This document shows positions 39,535 through 63,370 of a stretch of DNA of 64,000 nucleotides, piece after piece. Source of the DNA: Centroberyx gerrardi. Taxonomy: Eukaryota; Chordata; Actinopteri; Beryciformes; Berycidae. The stretch covers positions 29,494,992 through 29,558,991 of the forward strand of contig NC_135998.1 of assembly GCF_048128805.1 (NCBI RefSeq), in the 5' to 3' direction. Within the stretch, counting starts at the first letter, position 1, and the number at the start of each line of letters is the position of its first letter. The notes under the pieces were generated by a model. It was given only the letters and a program-made list of their open reading frames with translations. It ran no database searches and was not told the DNA's origin. Position numbers and translations under genes: made by a program.

Positions 39535-40620
39535 TTAATCCCAGAATGGAAGTTGGAAAGATTTTTTTTTTAACCATTGGCTCACGGGAGACTTATCTAT
39601 GTTGGGTTGAATTCTTCTGTCATATGGACACAACTTTTCACCACACAATTCTGTACTGTGGAACAACCCAAGCGGACAAAACCACGGGTGAATTTTGAAG
39701 TCAATAAGGAAGTGTCGGCAGGCGGCAATTCCTCTAGCATCCGCTAGATGCTGGCTCCAAAAAGACTCCAAGCTGCCCAACTCCATCCAAGTCAATGGGA
39801 CCACAACCCAACTTCTCACTCAAAATATAAAGTCAATACATTTTTTCGACAGGAGGTTATGGTCTCAGTAGCTAATTTCACTTCTTCTAATGTGTGTCCT
39901 TATGGCGATTTTAAAAATAATTGTGTCATTAACAGGATATAACGGATAGTGATTGACAGGTCGCCTGTCTTCGGGTCGTCAAAAATCAAAATAGAAGGAT
40001 TGGAAGCATCTTACTTTTTATTTTTTGAAGCTTCAAAAGCACATCAGTAGACAACAGTGCATAATGAACATACAGTATATAGGCTATAAACATGCAGAAC
40101 ATGCAACGCATTTTGGGCTCAGTACCTTTCCTCAGGCAGCACTCAAGGGGAGTGGAAGAGGATCCTAGAAATAAGAAAAGGGGGGGGGATGTGAAAAAAA
40201 GGAAGGAAAATAAAAGGAACTGACGTGAATTTACCTGGGACAGACTAGACTGGATAATGAAAATAAATACAAATGATAGATAATAGTAAATAGTAAACAC
40301 TTCTGCCAGACTCAGTAGCCACTAGAGACGAAACAAAACAGAGAAACTTCAAATACTATGTTCTATTTTATTATACAATATACCCCAAAAATCTACTATA
40401 ATATGGCACTAGCTACATAGCATAGCATTATAACAAAATGAAATGAAATCGTCACGAAAAGGAGAAGTGAGACTCTAATGCAAACAAATTCAAGAAAGGT
40501 AAATGACAATGATCACGAAAAACATGAGAGATCAAGATCTTCATTGAGCCCTTCAGGGGATAAGAGATAAGATAAGACATGACTTTATTAATCCCCTTGG
40601 GGAAATTCGGGTAAGGTACC
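39535..40620. mobile_element. Dispersed fish repeats, unclassified
   Basis: The stretch 39560-39975 carries phrases common in fish genomic repeats ('gctggctccaaaaagactcc', 'aagtcaatgggac'). The stretch 40562-40615 ('gataagataagacatgactttattaatcccc') resembles a LINE 3' tail. No coding sequence is supported. Confidence 0.35.
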
Positions 40621-40840
40621 CATTATAAAAAATCCTTGCTATTTTAATTGATCTTACTTTGCCTCTGTGCTTCTTGTATCAGATATTTTGATTGTGCATA
40701 TTTTTTGTTATCATTTCCTTGTTTATTTGTGTTACAGCTACATACATTGTTGTTCTACAATTCTATTAGGAAGTCTAGTAGGAAGTCGTATCTCCAATTT
40801 TTCCCATGTGTTTGAACGCACCACCATTCGCATCCTGGAA

Positions 40841-40848
40841 TGACGTGT
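40841..40848 (+). promoter_or_regulatory. UPRE/CRE-like site TGACGTGT
   Basis: TGACGTGT lies 35 bases before the Derlin start codon. The UPR element bound by XBP1/ATF6 is TGACGTGG/A, so seven of eight bases match. Derlin-2 and -3 are known unfolded-protein-response targets, which makes a functional site plausible but unproven. It lies so close to the ATG that it may be inside the 5' UTR. Confidence 0.4.
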
Positions 40849-40882
40849 CAAGAAAGTGCCGGAAGCTTTCAGTCCGTCCAAA

Positions 40883-43800
40883 ATGGCTTACCAGACTTTA
40901 CAGCAGGAGTACTTACAGATTCCTGTTGTAACTAGGGCATATACCACCGCCTGTGTCCTCACAACCGCCGCAGTGGTAAGATATGTCCAAATCCAACTAT
41001 TTACTGTGCTATTTCGGCCACTTACGGGCCTTGGATGCCACTCAATTTCATACCTCTTAACCTAGCTACGTGTTTACTTTACTGTTAGCTCGCTCGTTTA
41101 GCCGTAGCGCCTATGGGTGCTGCTGTAGAGAAAGCGAGAACGGTACGTGTCAGGATTTGGTTAGCCAGTGATACTGTAGGTTTAGCTGCCCTAGCAAGGT
41201 AGCAAGACAGCAAAAGCGTATCTGTGGTTGGTGTCTTCTTAATTTCATTTGACCAGTGAATTAATATTGTCAGCAGACGTTACGGTTAGTGTAATTTGCT
41301 TGTGTTAGTTTAGTAGTTTACAAACTGCCTTGCAAGCGAAAGCTCTTCGCTCGCTGGTTGCAGAATATGTGCTGTTCTCGTTAGAGAACGTCATGCCAAA
41401 CTCCATTCAAAAATCTGTCAAATTAAAGTGGCCTTGCTTATCGGCCAAGAGACCCACATCATGAAATGTGACTCAATACCGTTTTTGAATTGTTAGGAAC
41501 CGTTTTTCAACTCGGCAACTATATAATCCACCAAGCAGCACTTATTCCAATACAATTTAAACTTATAATTGGTTCACTCTGTGCACTGCCGCCCACCGCC
41601 ATGTATTTTGGTCGTAGAAGATTGTGGAAACAACAGGCGAACTAGTTATAAAAGTTGATATTTTATTGAAAAAGTGTTGTATGGTGAATTATATGTAGGC
41701 CGATTTGAAGAGATACCCAAGGTCACATTTAAGGGACTTTGGCGTGGTGTTCTCCATACAAGAGAAAAATGTGATCCTGTAAAGGTGAGCAAGGACAGTT
41801 TCAAGAACACAATGATTTTTTTCCTGAAGTGGCATAAAGTCGTGTGTGTTGTGTGTTTTTGTATGTGTGTCTCTGAAGTAGATTTTGGAGGGCAGTTTCT
41901 GAATGAGGGTGTCATTTCAATTCATTTTCATAGACTTAAAGGTTGAAACATGTCCCAAATATGTAAAGTAATACACAGCAGGGGTCCCACTCTTTTCCAT
42001 GTCAAGGTCCCTCAAATATATAGGCACACTAGATTTTTGCTGTTAGATATGACTATGTACATGCATATCTGTCTATACTGTTGGTGGGGTTGTAACAGTA
42101 GGTACAGTGAAACCCATGATCAGAGCAGTCATCCTTTCATTGTGCAAATATGAATGAACTCTTCCTCATTTTGTTGGGGACCTCTAGTAGCCCTCAGACC
42201 CCACTTTGGGAACCACATATCTAAGGAATCTCAGGAATAACCCACGTAATTGTCTTTGACTTTCCTAGAGTGTGTTGGCAAATTGGCACTGTGCACCTCA
42301 TAACTGAACTATATTGGATTGTTTAATAATGCAGAACGCAATCACATTCATGATACACAGTGTCACTTAGAGCGTTTAGAGCGCACTCTAGGCAGGGTGG
42401 AGTTACAGCACAGTATTCAAATGACAGTGGCACAGAATAGTGTCAAGCAGAACTGCTAAACTTGCTATCAAGTTACCTGCCTCTCAACAGCGTTGAAAGC
42501 AAGTCTTGTTCAGCCTGAACTTGCTGCTACAGCCTTTAAAATTGAGAGTTCATTTCATAAACAATTCTAAATCCTCTAAATATTGTTTGTTTTCTTGCAC
42601 TTTAACTTGTTCGGACGTGGTGGGTCGTGCACAGGAGATGACGAATGATCACGATGCATTCTGGGCAAGATGCGCTCCTGAGGTCTGCATCATTGTCGAC
42701 TCGCTCCTTCAGAAAGTTCACTTGAGTTATTGGAGTAATGGAACGGCGCACACACAGTGATGGATAACTCAGCTGGCTGTGTGTAGGTTCAGTACGAAAC
42801 AAGGCTGCGTGAGATATGTACGACTGTTGTGAGAACATGGTGCGCTCTGATATCTTGAAATCTGTTTGCGACACCCGAGTGCCCTCTAATGTCTCTCTTC
42901 TTTTTTATCTGTTTATGAACATGGAGATGAGAGTCAAAACTTGGAGGACGTGAACAAGCTTGAGAAATCCCACACTTGTTTCTGTGTTCGCTTAAAATCC
43001 ATTACACCGAGCAGCCCGCTTGTCTTTTTAGCTCAGAATTAATTCAAAGATCAAAGATTTGGTCCAATATTTTTATTTTTTCAGTCGGCTTGTTTAGTAG
43101 TCCTAGCACAGTGTGAGGTTTATTGGTAGGCGTCAGTGAAAAACAGTTTTGTTTTGCTCCCACAGTCGGCCTAGAATGGTATGTGTGTGAAAACAATTTG
43201 TTCTGTATGCCACCCTCGGTTTGGGATGGGCAAATTAACGTGCAACTTCTCAAGCATGGCGAGTGATTTGAAAAACCACAGCCTAAGCCAGATGGTAATA
43301 GTGTAGTATAATTTTCATAGTTACATTTTTCATTTATCATGTAAAGTGGTCTCACAGTTTATTTCTACCACACACCATTGAAAATAATTCTGCCAGCTGT
43401 TACAAAAATCAAACAAAATCGGATTTAAAATTGTCTTGGGGAGTAGTTATATCCTTTGTTAAATATAATTCATTATTGTAGCACATTAAAATTCTCAGTC
43501 AAATTCTGTTGAATCCTACCGTATGTGTACTTATGTGAGATCTTTAATTTTCACAGACACGTTTTCATAGACTTGAATAGATTTGAGTCCATATCCCAAA
43601 TATGAAAAACCCGAATATGCTAGCTGGGATATGCCGATATTAACTGGTGAATTCTGGCATGTGAACACCATATTAACATAAAATACACAATATAGACAGC
43701 AGGATAACTAGAGCGTTAGACAATATGCATCGGTCCATGTCAACAATCCTGACTAAGATATGACCTTAGCCAGGAGAAGGCTCATATTCACAGTATTAAT

Positions 43801-46800
43801 GAGCATGTAAACACACTCGTGACTCATTATTAGGAGTTTACATTATGAGGATGTTATCATTGGTTAATATCGGCATATTCCAGCTCGCATATTTGTGTTT
43901 CTCATATTTGGGATATGGGCTTATCTCCGTCACTGTAAACAGGACATAGTGTTTACATGCACCAGCTCACAAACAGAATATTTGATTATCTTGAATATAA
44001 ACTGAATATTAATGTGAATGCGAACACACAAAATGAGCAAGGGAACAGGGAGGGTCCCTTCTTTGAGGTCGAGTTTAAATATGCTGAGGCAGAAGTGGAA
44101 AATAAGCAATATTTTTTTCCCATCACATTTCAGCATATTTAATGTTTGTAAAGACCCCCAAATTGTTGTTTATATCAAATGTGTTCATATTGAATTTTGT
44201 TTTTGTCATATGGCGATGGTAATGTATGTCAAAGCTGGATCATCAGTTGAAGTTCTCATGACAGTTATCTTTTCTGTCCTCTTCTCTCACAGCAACTAGA
44301 GCTCATCACACCTTTTCAACTGTACTTCAACCCTGATTTGATTCTAAGGAATTACCAGGTGAGTGATTTCCTCCATTTAGCAGAATAACCTCCAGAGAAG
44401 AGGGTTCTCTGTGCTGTAAGTGTGATGGTGGACAGCGCTAGTTTTTCCAGTCGAGAAGAGGTGCGAGTGGAGAGAAAACAAGGCCGTGGTGCGCCGTGCT
44501 CGGTCGTTCAAATTACAAAAAACGCTGTTGAAAGAGGCGTTGTCTGGGACACGCTGCCAATGCCAGATCCCCAAAAATGCAAGCTGTGGCTGCAATGCAT
44601 TCTGGTCTATTGTCGGCGGAGAAATTGGTGTCTCTGCCCCATGTGATGGATTTCTCCCTGTATGACTGTTTTGTTTTTGGTGAAAGTAATAAAAAGTTAT
44701 CCCAGCTAAAAATCAAATAAAATCCATGATATTTGAAATATTACGATGCAAGAGATACAGGTGTAGAAGGTCGCCCTGGTTAAACATCTTGATCACTTTT
44801 ATCATCATGAGTTTATTATCTTTCACCAGAAACAGACATTGGTGCCTTAGGGACTGACACCAAACTCCATTGTAGCTGCTAATATCTCAGTGTGACGTCA
44901 CATCGTCTACATTTGGTCAGTTATCCACAGGAATGAAAAAATACACCAACAAACAACAAAATGGGCTCAGAAATGAAAGTTACATCACCAATAGCTGTTT
45001 TGTAATGTTGAAAGTGTTTTAAGGCGCTTTTAATATATGGGAAGATAGTTGAGAGGGAGACAGAGATACAGGACAGGATTAAAGGGGGTACATTCACACA
45101 CTATTACTTTTCAGCAGCAGCATTATTGCAGCTCAAAATTCAAATTATTCAGAGAGTTTGTACTGGCTTACAAAGAGGTGAAGCTGATAGGCCTAATAAC
45201 TGTAGCAGAGTGACATGGCAGTATAATGTTGCATAACTGTGTCTAATGAAGCCTTGGCCTCAGGAAGAGGTTTTGGGTGAGCGAGATGATTATCTTGCTA
45301 CTACTTGCTCTTTGGTGTAGCATGGAAACACATTACAGCAGGTGGCTAATGCAAAACAACCCGGTTGCTTTGCAATGTACTTAGTTGCACCTTCATGACA
45401 AAATTAGTAACTTGTTTTTATTACCGGTGTGCTTAGCCCTAGCTTAATTTAAGATAATTCCTTCACAATATACATAATGTTTTCAGCTGTGTTATTTATA
45501 TTTTCAGCCTGACTTCAGGTGTATTCAACAGTAGGGATGTAGAACATTTCTGAATATATTGTTAGCTTTTTTGAAAGGCAACCATTAAATTTGTCTATAC
45601 AGTGTAACTGAACATCTCTGATACAATCGGTTGATTACAGTTCTAAATGAATGTGATTGGAAGGCTTAGCAATAAGTTCGACTTCACTCTTTGTATTTGT
45701 ATTTGAATTCAGCGTACTTAATACAAATACAATCTTAAGTTACCTTTGCAACCAGACTTATGTAACCAAGAAGTCTTTCAGAATTATCTTGGTTGTAACA
45801 TTAAATTCAAACAGTCTGAATCCTCTTGGCAAATTCACATCATTAGCCGTGAATTAAAGTCAAATATTTATTCTATTATTTGTGTGTCCCAAACTGAAGA
45901 TGGCTTACCCAATGCGTCAAGTTTTTGACACGTACTGTACTTCTCCAGGCCTGTTAGTAATGTTTCACATGTCTTGTGGTCTGCTTCACATCATTATGTC
46001 CACAACCGTTTCCATGATGTCATGTTATTTTGCCGCACCTTAGGTTTTACTGAATTGTCCCTGAAGGCTAACTGCTGGAGATTCAATAATAAAACATAGG
46101 CTCCAGCCACTATTAAAACGCAAGCTGTTGAAAAAAGTGATATTTTTTCTCAGACAAATGATTTGTGGATTTATTAATTCTGTTGTATTCATGTCCTGGT
46201 TTACAGCTGAATCTTCTCTCTCTTTGTCTCATTTTCCAGGTATGGCGGCTAATAACCAACTTTCTGTTTTTTGGTCCAGTTGGCTTCAACTTCCTGTTCA
46301 ATATGATTTTTTTGTATCCTTTTCAGTTGCGGGTCTCTCTGCAAGTATGCATATGAAATACATTTGCATATTTTCTGTTTCACTTAAAAAGGGTAAAGGT
46401 ACATGTGGTTTCAGAGATGGGATTATTAAACGCTACGCTGCTCTGGGGACTAGACATACAAATGGAGGGAAATAAGTCACATGATCAGAATCTTTATGTT
46501 ATGATGATGATGATGATGATGAAACGTAAGATTGGCCTTGCAGTTGTGTTTCTATAATCAGGATATGTTGCATGTTTTGTGTATATTTCCTTAACCGCTT
46601 GCCTTCAGGTACCGATACTGTCGTATGCTGGAGGAGGGCTCTTTCAGGGGACGCACGGCTGACTTTGTCTTCATGTTCCTCTTTGGTGGGCTTCTGATGA
46701 CTGTATCCTTCCTCTGAAAGCTTCTCTTTGATTGGTGGGTTTGTCCAAAACAGAGTATGGGCCAGAAAGAGAGATTTGAAAGCCAGAAATCTCAGCACCA

Positions 46801-48565
46801 GGCCAAGTAATCACTGAGTCACTGGTATTGATCAACAGGCATACGAGTAAAAATCTTAGATAATGCACCTTTTTAAAAGTTGTATTTTTTGTTAGCTACA
46901 AACTACTTATCCTGAGGTCCACAGACAATGTATGTACTGGAAATATTTGATGCATTGAAAACATCACATCTGTCCTGTCTGGAGGCTTGTGGGTTGCTTT
47001 CCCACATACTCTTTGCCATCTGGTTTCTTTTCCTGTATCTTTACTGCTAAATTAATACCCTGATTGCTGCAGGTGGTATAACCAGCAAGAAACATATCAC
47101 GCACCTGTTAGAGCCTGTTAAAGAGTGATTAATGGATAATTCTGGTTATTTTCAACCTGGGCATTATTTTCCTAGTTTTTGCCATCATGATGATTGATTG
47201 TGGTCAGAATTTACTCAATTACTTCACTGTAGATCTTCAGTTTGAGCGCTGCTCTTCCATACACACTCAAGGGCCAAAGCAAGCTCCAACCGTTGAACCC
47301 AAAAAGCAATTAAAACACAATAACACTCACACTGCAGTTACACAATGTCTTTAAATACCTGTGATTGAACAATATTCACAACATTTTAGTTATAATAGTC
47401 CATGTGATATTGTTTAGCGTTGCTCACACACTTCCATGTTTAGTTTGCTGGCTGCCAGTTTTCTTTTTTTTATGTTTTTAAAAAAAAAATTTGTTTTTTT
47501 GCCTTTTACCCTTGATTTGATACTTAACAGTGGAGAGAGACAAGAAAGATTGGGGAGGAGAGAGAGGGATCAAATGCTAAAAAAGTCTTTGGCCGGATTC
47601 GAACCCAGTAGGCAGTTCATATTTACAGAACATCCAATATGACTTGAACACAGCATCAGAGTACTTGTGCGCTCTACTTGCAGACTAATTAAAATAACGT
47701 ATCTAATACCACAATGTATACAAGTTTCAGGCAATGGGTAATCGGAAATTGGATGTAGGAAGGTCCCGTTGCAGTGTGAGTGTTACTGTGTTGAAAGGAC
47801 GTGTTAAGTCGTTTTTGGATTCAACTGTTGAATTCTAGTTTATTTAGTTTATTTGCCACGTTCTTCTTTAACAAGCTCCCAGATATTTGGCACTTTTGTG
47901 AGTTTGGTGTTCCTGGGCCAAGCCTTCACTATCATGCTGGTGTACGTGTGGAGTCGGCGAAACCCGAACGTTCGCATGAACTTCTTCGGCCTGCTGAACT
48001 TCCAGGCGCCCTTCCTGCCCTGGGTGCTGATGGGATTCTCTCTGTTGCTGGGCAACTCCATCATTGTGGATCTATTAGGTAGCTGTTGCTCTCATCTTCA
48101 TTCATTATTTAGCGCCTTAGCGGTATTCCAAGAGCCAAAATGTGTCTTTGTGGATGATAGTGATTGTGATTTCATGTTTTGTCCCGTCCTGAGGTATCGC
48201 TGTTGGTCATGTGTACTTCTTCTTGGAGGATGTGTTCCCCAACCAGCCAGGTGGTGGCAGGTGGCTCAAGACCCCCTCTATCATGTGAGTCCTACATTCC
48301 CTTACGCAAATACTAATACAGAGATGTATTTGTTCTGTTTTCTGTCCATTTTGTCGTCATTTTACGAGATATCGGCCTGTTGGAAGTGAGATCCGTCACT
48401 ACCTGTGTGCGTCTCTAGAAGTCGTCCATCCACCTCTTCTTCTCTGTATCTCCCCGCAGAAAGATGCTGTTCGACACTCCAGAGGAAGACGCCAACTACA
48501 ACCCCCTCCCCGAGGAGCGCCCCGGAGGGTTTGCCTGGGGGGAGGGACAGCGCCTTGGGGGTTAA
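40883..48565 (+). CDS. derl3: Derlin (Derlin-2/3 family)
   Basis: Rhomboid-like ER membrane protein without protease activity that serves retrotranslocation of misfolded proteins in ERAD, with p97/VCP. Seven exons: 40883-40975, 44293-44358, 46240-46313, 46609-46702, 47883-48078, 48194-48284, 48460-48565; phases agree and give 239 aa, the usual Derlin-2 length. Features: WR motif in VWRLITNF (W55, R56), GIAVG GxxxG motif 175-179, and a C-terminal SHP box [11 protein letters not shown] (229-239) for p97 binding. The start has a good Kozak context (AAAATGG). The N-terminal half is Derlin-3-like (PVVTRAY, YQVWRL), while the tail is Derlin-2-like. The neighbouring smarcb1 favours derl3, since human DERL3 lies beside SMARCB1; derl2 cannot be excluded. 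Introns 3 and 4 look U12-type. Confidence 0.9.
40976..44292 (+). other. Derlin intron 1 with repeats
   Basis: 3.3-kb intron, donor GTAAGA. It contains a hAT-like repeat about 41975-42225 (CAGGGGTCCC-like start, 'ctttgggaaccac' end) and a palindromic MITE at 43592-43921. Other open frames have no domain. Confidence 0.5.
43592..43921. mobile_element. Palindromic MITE
   Basis: The left arm 'catatcccaaatatgaaaaa'...'atgccgatattaac' (43592-43649) is the inverse of the right arm 'gttaatatcggcatattcc'...'catatttgggatatgg' (43863-43921). The spacer is about 210 bp. Non-coding foldback element in Derlin intron 1. Confidence 0.6.
44385..44690 (+). repeat. Dispersed repeat copy A (Derlin intron 2)
   Basis: The segment holds 'agaagagggttctctgtgct', 'gcattctggtctattgtcgg' and 'tttctccctgtatgactg'. 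The reverse complements of these strings, lightly diverged, occur at 58355-58665 in a smarcb1 intron, so this is a dispersed element of about 300 bp. Class unknown. Confidence 0.6.
46314..46608 (+). other. Derlin intron 3, U12-type signals
   Basis: The donor is GTATCCTTTT and the branch point TTCCTTAAC (46587-46595) lies 14 bases from the acceptor. Both match the minor-spliceosome (U12) consensus, and no strong polypyrimidine tract is present. An (ATG)n run sits at 46500-46521. Confidence 0.75.
46703..47882 (+). other. Derlin intron 4, U12-type signals
   Basis: The donor GTATCCTTCC and branch-like TTCTTTAAC (47864-47872; 8 of 9 bases to TTCCTTAAC) sit 10-11 bases from the acceptor AG at 47881-47882. 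This fits U12-type splicing. The intron also holds a Kolobok-like fragment near 47125-47190 and a minus-strand SINE at 47505-47612. Confidence 0.65.
47505..47612 (-). repeat. tRNA-derived SINE, 5'-truncated
   Basis: On the minus strand a B box GGGTTCGAATCCGGCC (47591-47606) is followed by a body 'cccaatctttcttgtctctctccactg', the same body as in the SINE at 62712. The A-box half is missing. Confidence 0.65.
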
Positions 48566-50493
48566 ACAAGCCCCACCCCACCCCCCCACCCCCCTGATCG
48601 CCAGGTCACTTCTAAGGACATTCCCTCAGAGAGAGAGAGATGAAGGGGACGAACGTGGTCTTTTTTTCCGACTTGTTTGTTTTGTTCTGGACTAAGAATG
48701 CCAAACCACCAGAACTCATTGGGAGATCTCCGTCTGTTGTCTTTGTAAATGGCTTACATCACCCTCAGAAACTCTTCTCGATGCCAGATTGTTGCTCTAA
48801 GACTACTTGAGAGAACAGAAGCCCCGGGGACTTTGGATGGCGAGCCTTTTGGCTCGGTCGATGTTTGTCTTCATCAGAGAAAAAATAGTGATATTCAACA
48901 ATTGTCAGATGAAAGAGAGAAAATGACAGCAGCAGTAAAATATCTGAATTAATTTATTCAGATGGCGAGTGTTTTGTTTTTATTTTATTTTATTTTATTT
49001 TATTTTTTTTCATTTCACTTTTTTAAAGAATAAATGTGTGTGGCAAATTACTTTTTGGTTATATTTCATTTGCCTGACTGTTGTTTGTGAGAGTGTCGCT
49101 GGTTTATTTCAGTGATGCTGCATCCATATTGTTTTTTTAATGTTTTCATTTCAAGCTTACTGGATGAGAGAAACTGACCCAGGAACCCAGGTGGTGATTG
49201 AGAATCCTGTTCAAGAACGTTTGGGCTATGTTTGTTGCTCTTGAGGAGGGGGTATAAAGTCGTGAGTTGGGACAATGCATGTTTCAAATTTTGAACCCAC
49301 TGCTTACCAGTCCAGTCAGAATAAGATCGAAAGGATTTTATAGCCTGGATTGTGCTTGTGCTGGGTCAAATTTTTTGATGGGCCTTGAGTTTTGGCATAT
49401 GTGCTATTGGATTTCTTGTCAGTTGGGTTGTTGGGTTTCCAATAATATTTTCTGAATTTTCTGAAGAATCTGAGTAGCCTAGATGAGTAACAAGCCTTTA
49501 TGGAGCCAGCAGAGCAAGTCTTCATTTTATTATAGCTGATTGTTTAATTGTTTACTTTATAGCACTTTGTAATTTTAAGAAAATTGTCACAATAATCTAG
49601 TTATTATTACTACTACTACTGCAGATATGAATGACCCTTCAATAAGCTGTGTGTGCCATAGTACAATCAAGTATAAATACAAGGTAATGCATTTCCATAT
49701 GGTGTACAGGGGACTACTACATGTTCCCCTGTGCCTTAGCACCACACCTTTTTTTTCAATATGAAAAACACCAATTTTCATAATTTTGTTAATTGATTTA
49801 AACCTCTGGCCTTTGTGTCATTTCTGGGTGATAATGCAACACTTTAGATTTGTATGAATATTCAAATTAATGCGAAGTATAGAATCGCAACTCTCACTTT
49901 ACATCAGTAGGTGGCGGTAATGCTTTTTGTAAATCGTTTGTCAACCGTCATACAACCGAAGAGGAAGAATAATGCTGCGTTCAGGTAATATGGGAAACGC
50001 CGCTTGTTATTGTTCAACGCATTCAAACCATGGAAGTATTCTATTGATTCAAACTCGTTTGAAGCTGCAAAGCCTTTGGCTGCTCTTGATCTTGAGTTTT
50101 TTTTCACACTTAACACATATGCTCTCAGTGAGTGATGCGTTTCAGTTCATATTTTAAAGTAAACCAAACATTGCCATTAAACAATACACCAAAAATACAG
50201 TAAGTAGTTGTGTACTGCCATGGCATTTCAAGAGTTGTGATCACAATATAAGTTATGTAATTAAATTATTTAATTTTATTTGAAATGAATCTATCATCTA
50301 CTACACTTGACTACAGATATTTCCTTGATGGTAACTCAATTCTTTAAATCGGAAAATCGGAGCTGAAAGCTTGAGGTAAACGGTATTTTCAAGGAGGAAG
50401 CTCGCATCTCCCATTTTTCCCGGAGGACTGGAACACAGCAGCAGAAAATAAGGCTACTCACTAGTTAGCTAGCTGGTTAGCGACTGCGTAGAG
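48566..50493 (+). other. Derlin 3' UTR, intergenic and smarcb1 5' flank
   Basis: A (TTTTA)n microsatellite lies at 48978-49007. AATAAA at 49029-49034 is the likely Derlin polyadenylation signal, giving a 3' UTR of about 490 bases. A fish repeat with 'agtaggtggcggtaatgc' lies near 49904-49970. Sequence just before the smarcb1 ATG (50380-50490) would be its promoter/5' UTR; no TATA box is seen. Confidence 0.5.
49029..49034 (+). terminator. Polyadenylation signal AATAAA (Derlin)
   Basis: Canonical AATAAA 464 bases after the stop codon, followed by a GT-rich stretch (tgtgtgtgg), as expected for cleavage. Confidence 0.65.
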
Positions 50494-61888
<11,395 letters not shown>

Positions 61889-61991
61889 AAAGAGGCGTTC
61901 AGCTGCATCAGGGCCTCCATGGGCTGTTGGTGATGCTTCCCCTGGAGATTGCTGTTACTATGAAATAAGCAAGCAACTATACACCTACAGA

Positions 61992-61996
<5 letters not shown>

Positions 61997-62021
<25 letters not shown>
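61997..62021 (+). repeat. (AC)n microsatellite
   Basis: Uninterrupted AC run of about 12 units shortly after the smarcb1 stop codon. Confidence 0.95.
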
Positions 62022-62022
<1 letters not shown>

Positions 62023-62132
62023 AAACACAACACACAGGTCATCCACAAAGGGTCATCGGGACATTCCTGTAAGCATGAAACGCGCACACATGCTGATCAA
62101 TCTCCATGGGCACTTCATCGGACCTGCCTTTT

Positions 62133-62134
<2 letters not shown>

Positions 62135-62168
<34 letters not shown>
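62135..62168 (+). repeat. (AC)n microsatellite
   Basis: Second AC run of about 17 units. It produces artefactual Thr-His and Val-Cys open frames on the two strands. Confidence 0.95.
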
Positions 62169-62173
<5 letters not shown>

Positions 62174-62711
62174 GGCATTCCACTGGTTATACAGTCTACC
62201 ATCCTCTTTGTTAACGTTGCCTTTGTTGCATCAATCATGACAACAACTAAGATCTAATCCAGGATCACTCTTAGCTAGTGTTTTTCTTTTAAGGAGGTTT
62301 ATCTGTCGTCTGTTACAGAATGAAAACCAAACCATGCTAATCCGCAACGTTCGTACATTTGTCATGTAAAAATGCTTGGCGTTGCATTGGATTAAAAGTA
62401 TCTGAATAGGGTGTATGAATGGTTTGTGAAATGACACCGTGGGGTTTGTGACACTGGCTTTAGCCCTCTCCAGACGGCAGCAGTATTTCTAGGGGAGGTC
62501 TTGCAGTTGGTATTTCTTACCTCAGGAACCCAGGAATTTGATCTCGTCGGAACAAACATGTCTGTCATTTTCTCTGGTTACTCTGGTCAAAATTCCATCT
62601 TAAATTACCTACTGTAATTCGTAACTGTGACGTCCTGGGGTGATGTTCATCTATTGGCGTTTTTATTGCAAAGACCACATAAGCATTGGTGGGGCTTTAC
62701 AAAGTTACTGA

Positions 62712-62850
62712 TGGCGTCCCGGTGGCTCAGCGGGCTCAGGAGCAGGCCATGTACCTGTGACATCCTGGGTTTGAACCTGGCCTGGGACCTCTGTCGCATG
62801 CCATCCACCCACTTTCTTCCCCAATCTTTCCTGTCTCTATCCACTGTGAA
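62712..62850 (+). repeat. tRNA-derived SINE
   Basis: A box TGGCTCAGCGGG (62723-62734), B box GGGTTTGAACCTGG (62767-62780) and the body 'ccccaatctttcctgtctct' identify a fish tRNA-derived SINE. The minus-strand copy at 47505-47612 shares the body. Confidence 0.75.
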
Positions 62851-63346
62851 CTATCAGAATCAATGTAATTACCAAAATCATCCGACCTCCCCGGTAATTC
62901 TAACGCTGTCTGGAGAAGGCTTTAGACGCAATATGGCCCGGATCTACTAAACATTTGCACCGCCCAAATCAAATAGTAAGTTTAGGTTTCAGCAATTAGC
63001 CTCTATGTCATTTTCTCGCCCCTTATATTTGCGGGTTCTCACTAATGAAGTATGTGCACCTGTGTTCATTTGCATGCTAAATCTTAGTAAATACCTTGCA
63101 CGTGTGAGACTAATCGCACCCTCGCTTACTATATGTTAGTAGATCCGGGCCGACGTATTTTACTGGGAGTCTTGTTGGGTAGTGTAGGCAGAAATAACAT
63201 GCTGACAAGAACCAATCGTGTCTTTTTAAAGTAATGATATTCAACTTGACTATACTCTTGAGAACGATGTAAACGTATTTGTTGTTGCTTCCTGTTCTTT
63301 TGTAAAATTCCGTTACCTTTTTAGTGGACTTGTTTTTATAAAAAGA

Positions 63347-63356
63347 AATAAATAAA
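63347..63356 (+). terminator. Overlapping AATAAA polyadenylation signals
   Basis: AATAAATAAA, i.e. two overlapping canonical hexamers, followed within about 30 bases by a GT-rich stretch ('gtggaaaatgtgtggtggttc'). Candidate 3' end of smarcb1. Confidence 0.45.
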
Positions 63357-63370
63357 TGAAATAGTTGTGG

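Larger units (their letters stand above)
61889..63370 (+). other. smarcb1 3' UTR and flank
   Basis: Two (AC)n microsatellites (61997-62021 and 62135-62168) and a SINE at 62712-62850 lie here. AATAAA copies at 63347-63356 are the strongest polyadenylation candidate, but a nearer unrecognised site is possible because a 1.5-kb UTR with a SINE is uncertain. Confidence 0.45.

Noticed and set aside
40856..40882. Nine-residue N-terminal extension of Derlin
   Set aside because: The upstream start would be GTG; the ATG at 40883 has a good Kozak context and matches the Derlin N-terminus.
62053..62257. Open frames with Thr-His or Val-Cys runs
   Set aside because: Translation of the (AC)n microsatellite.
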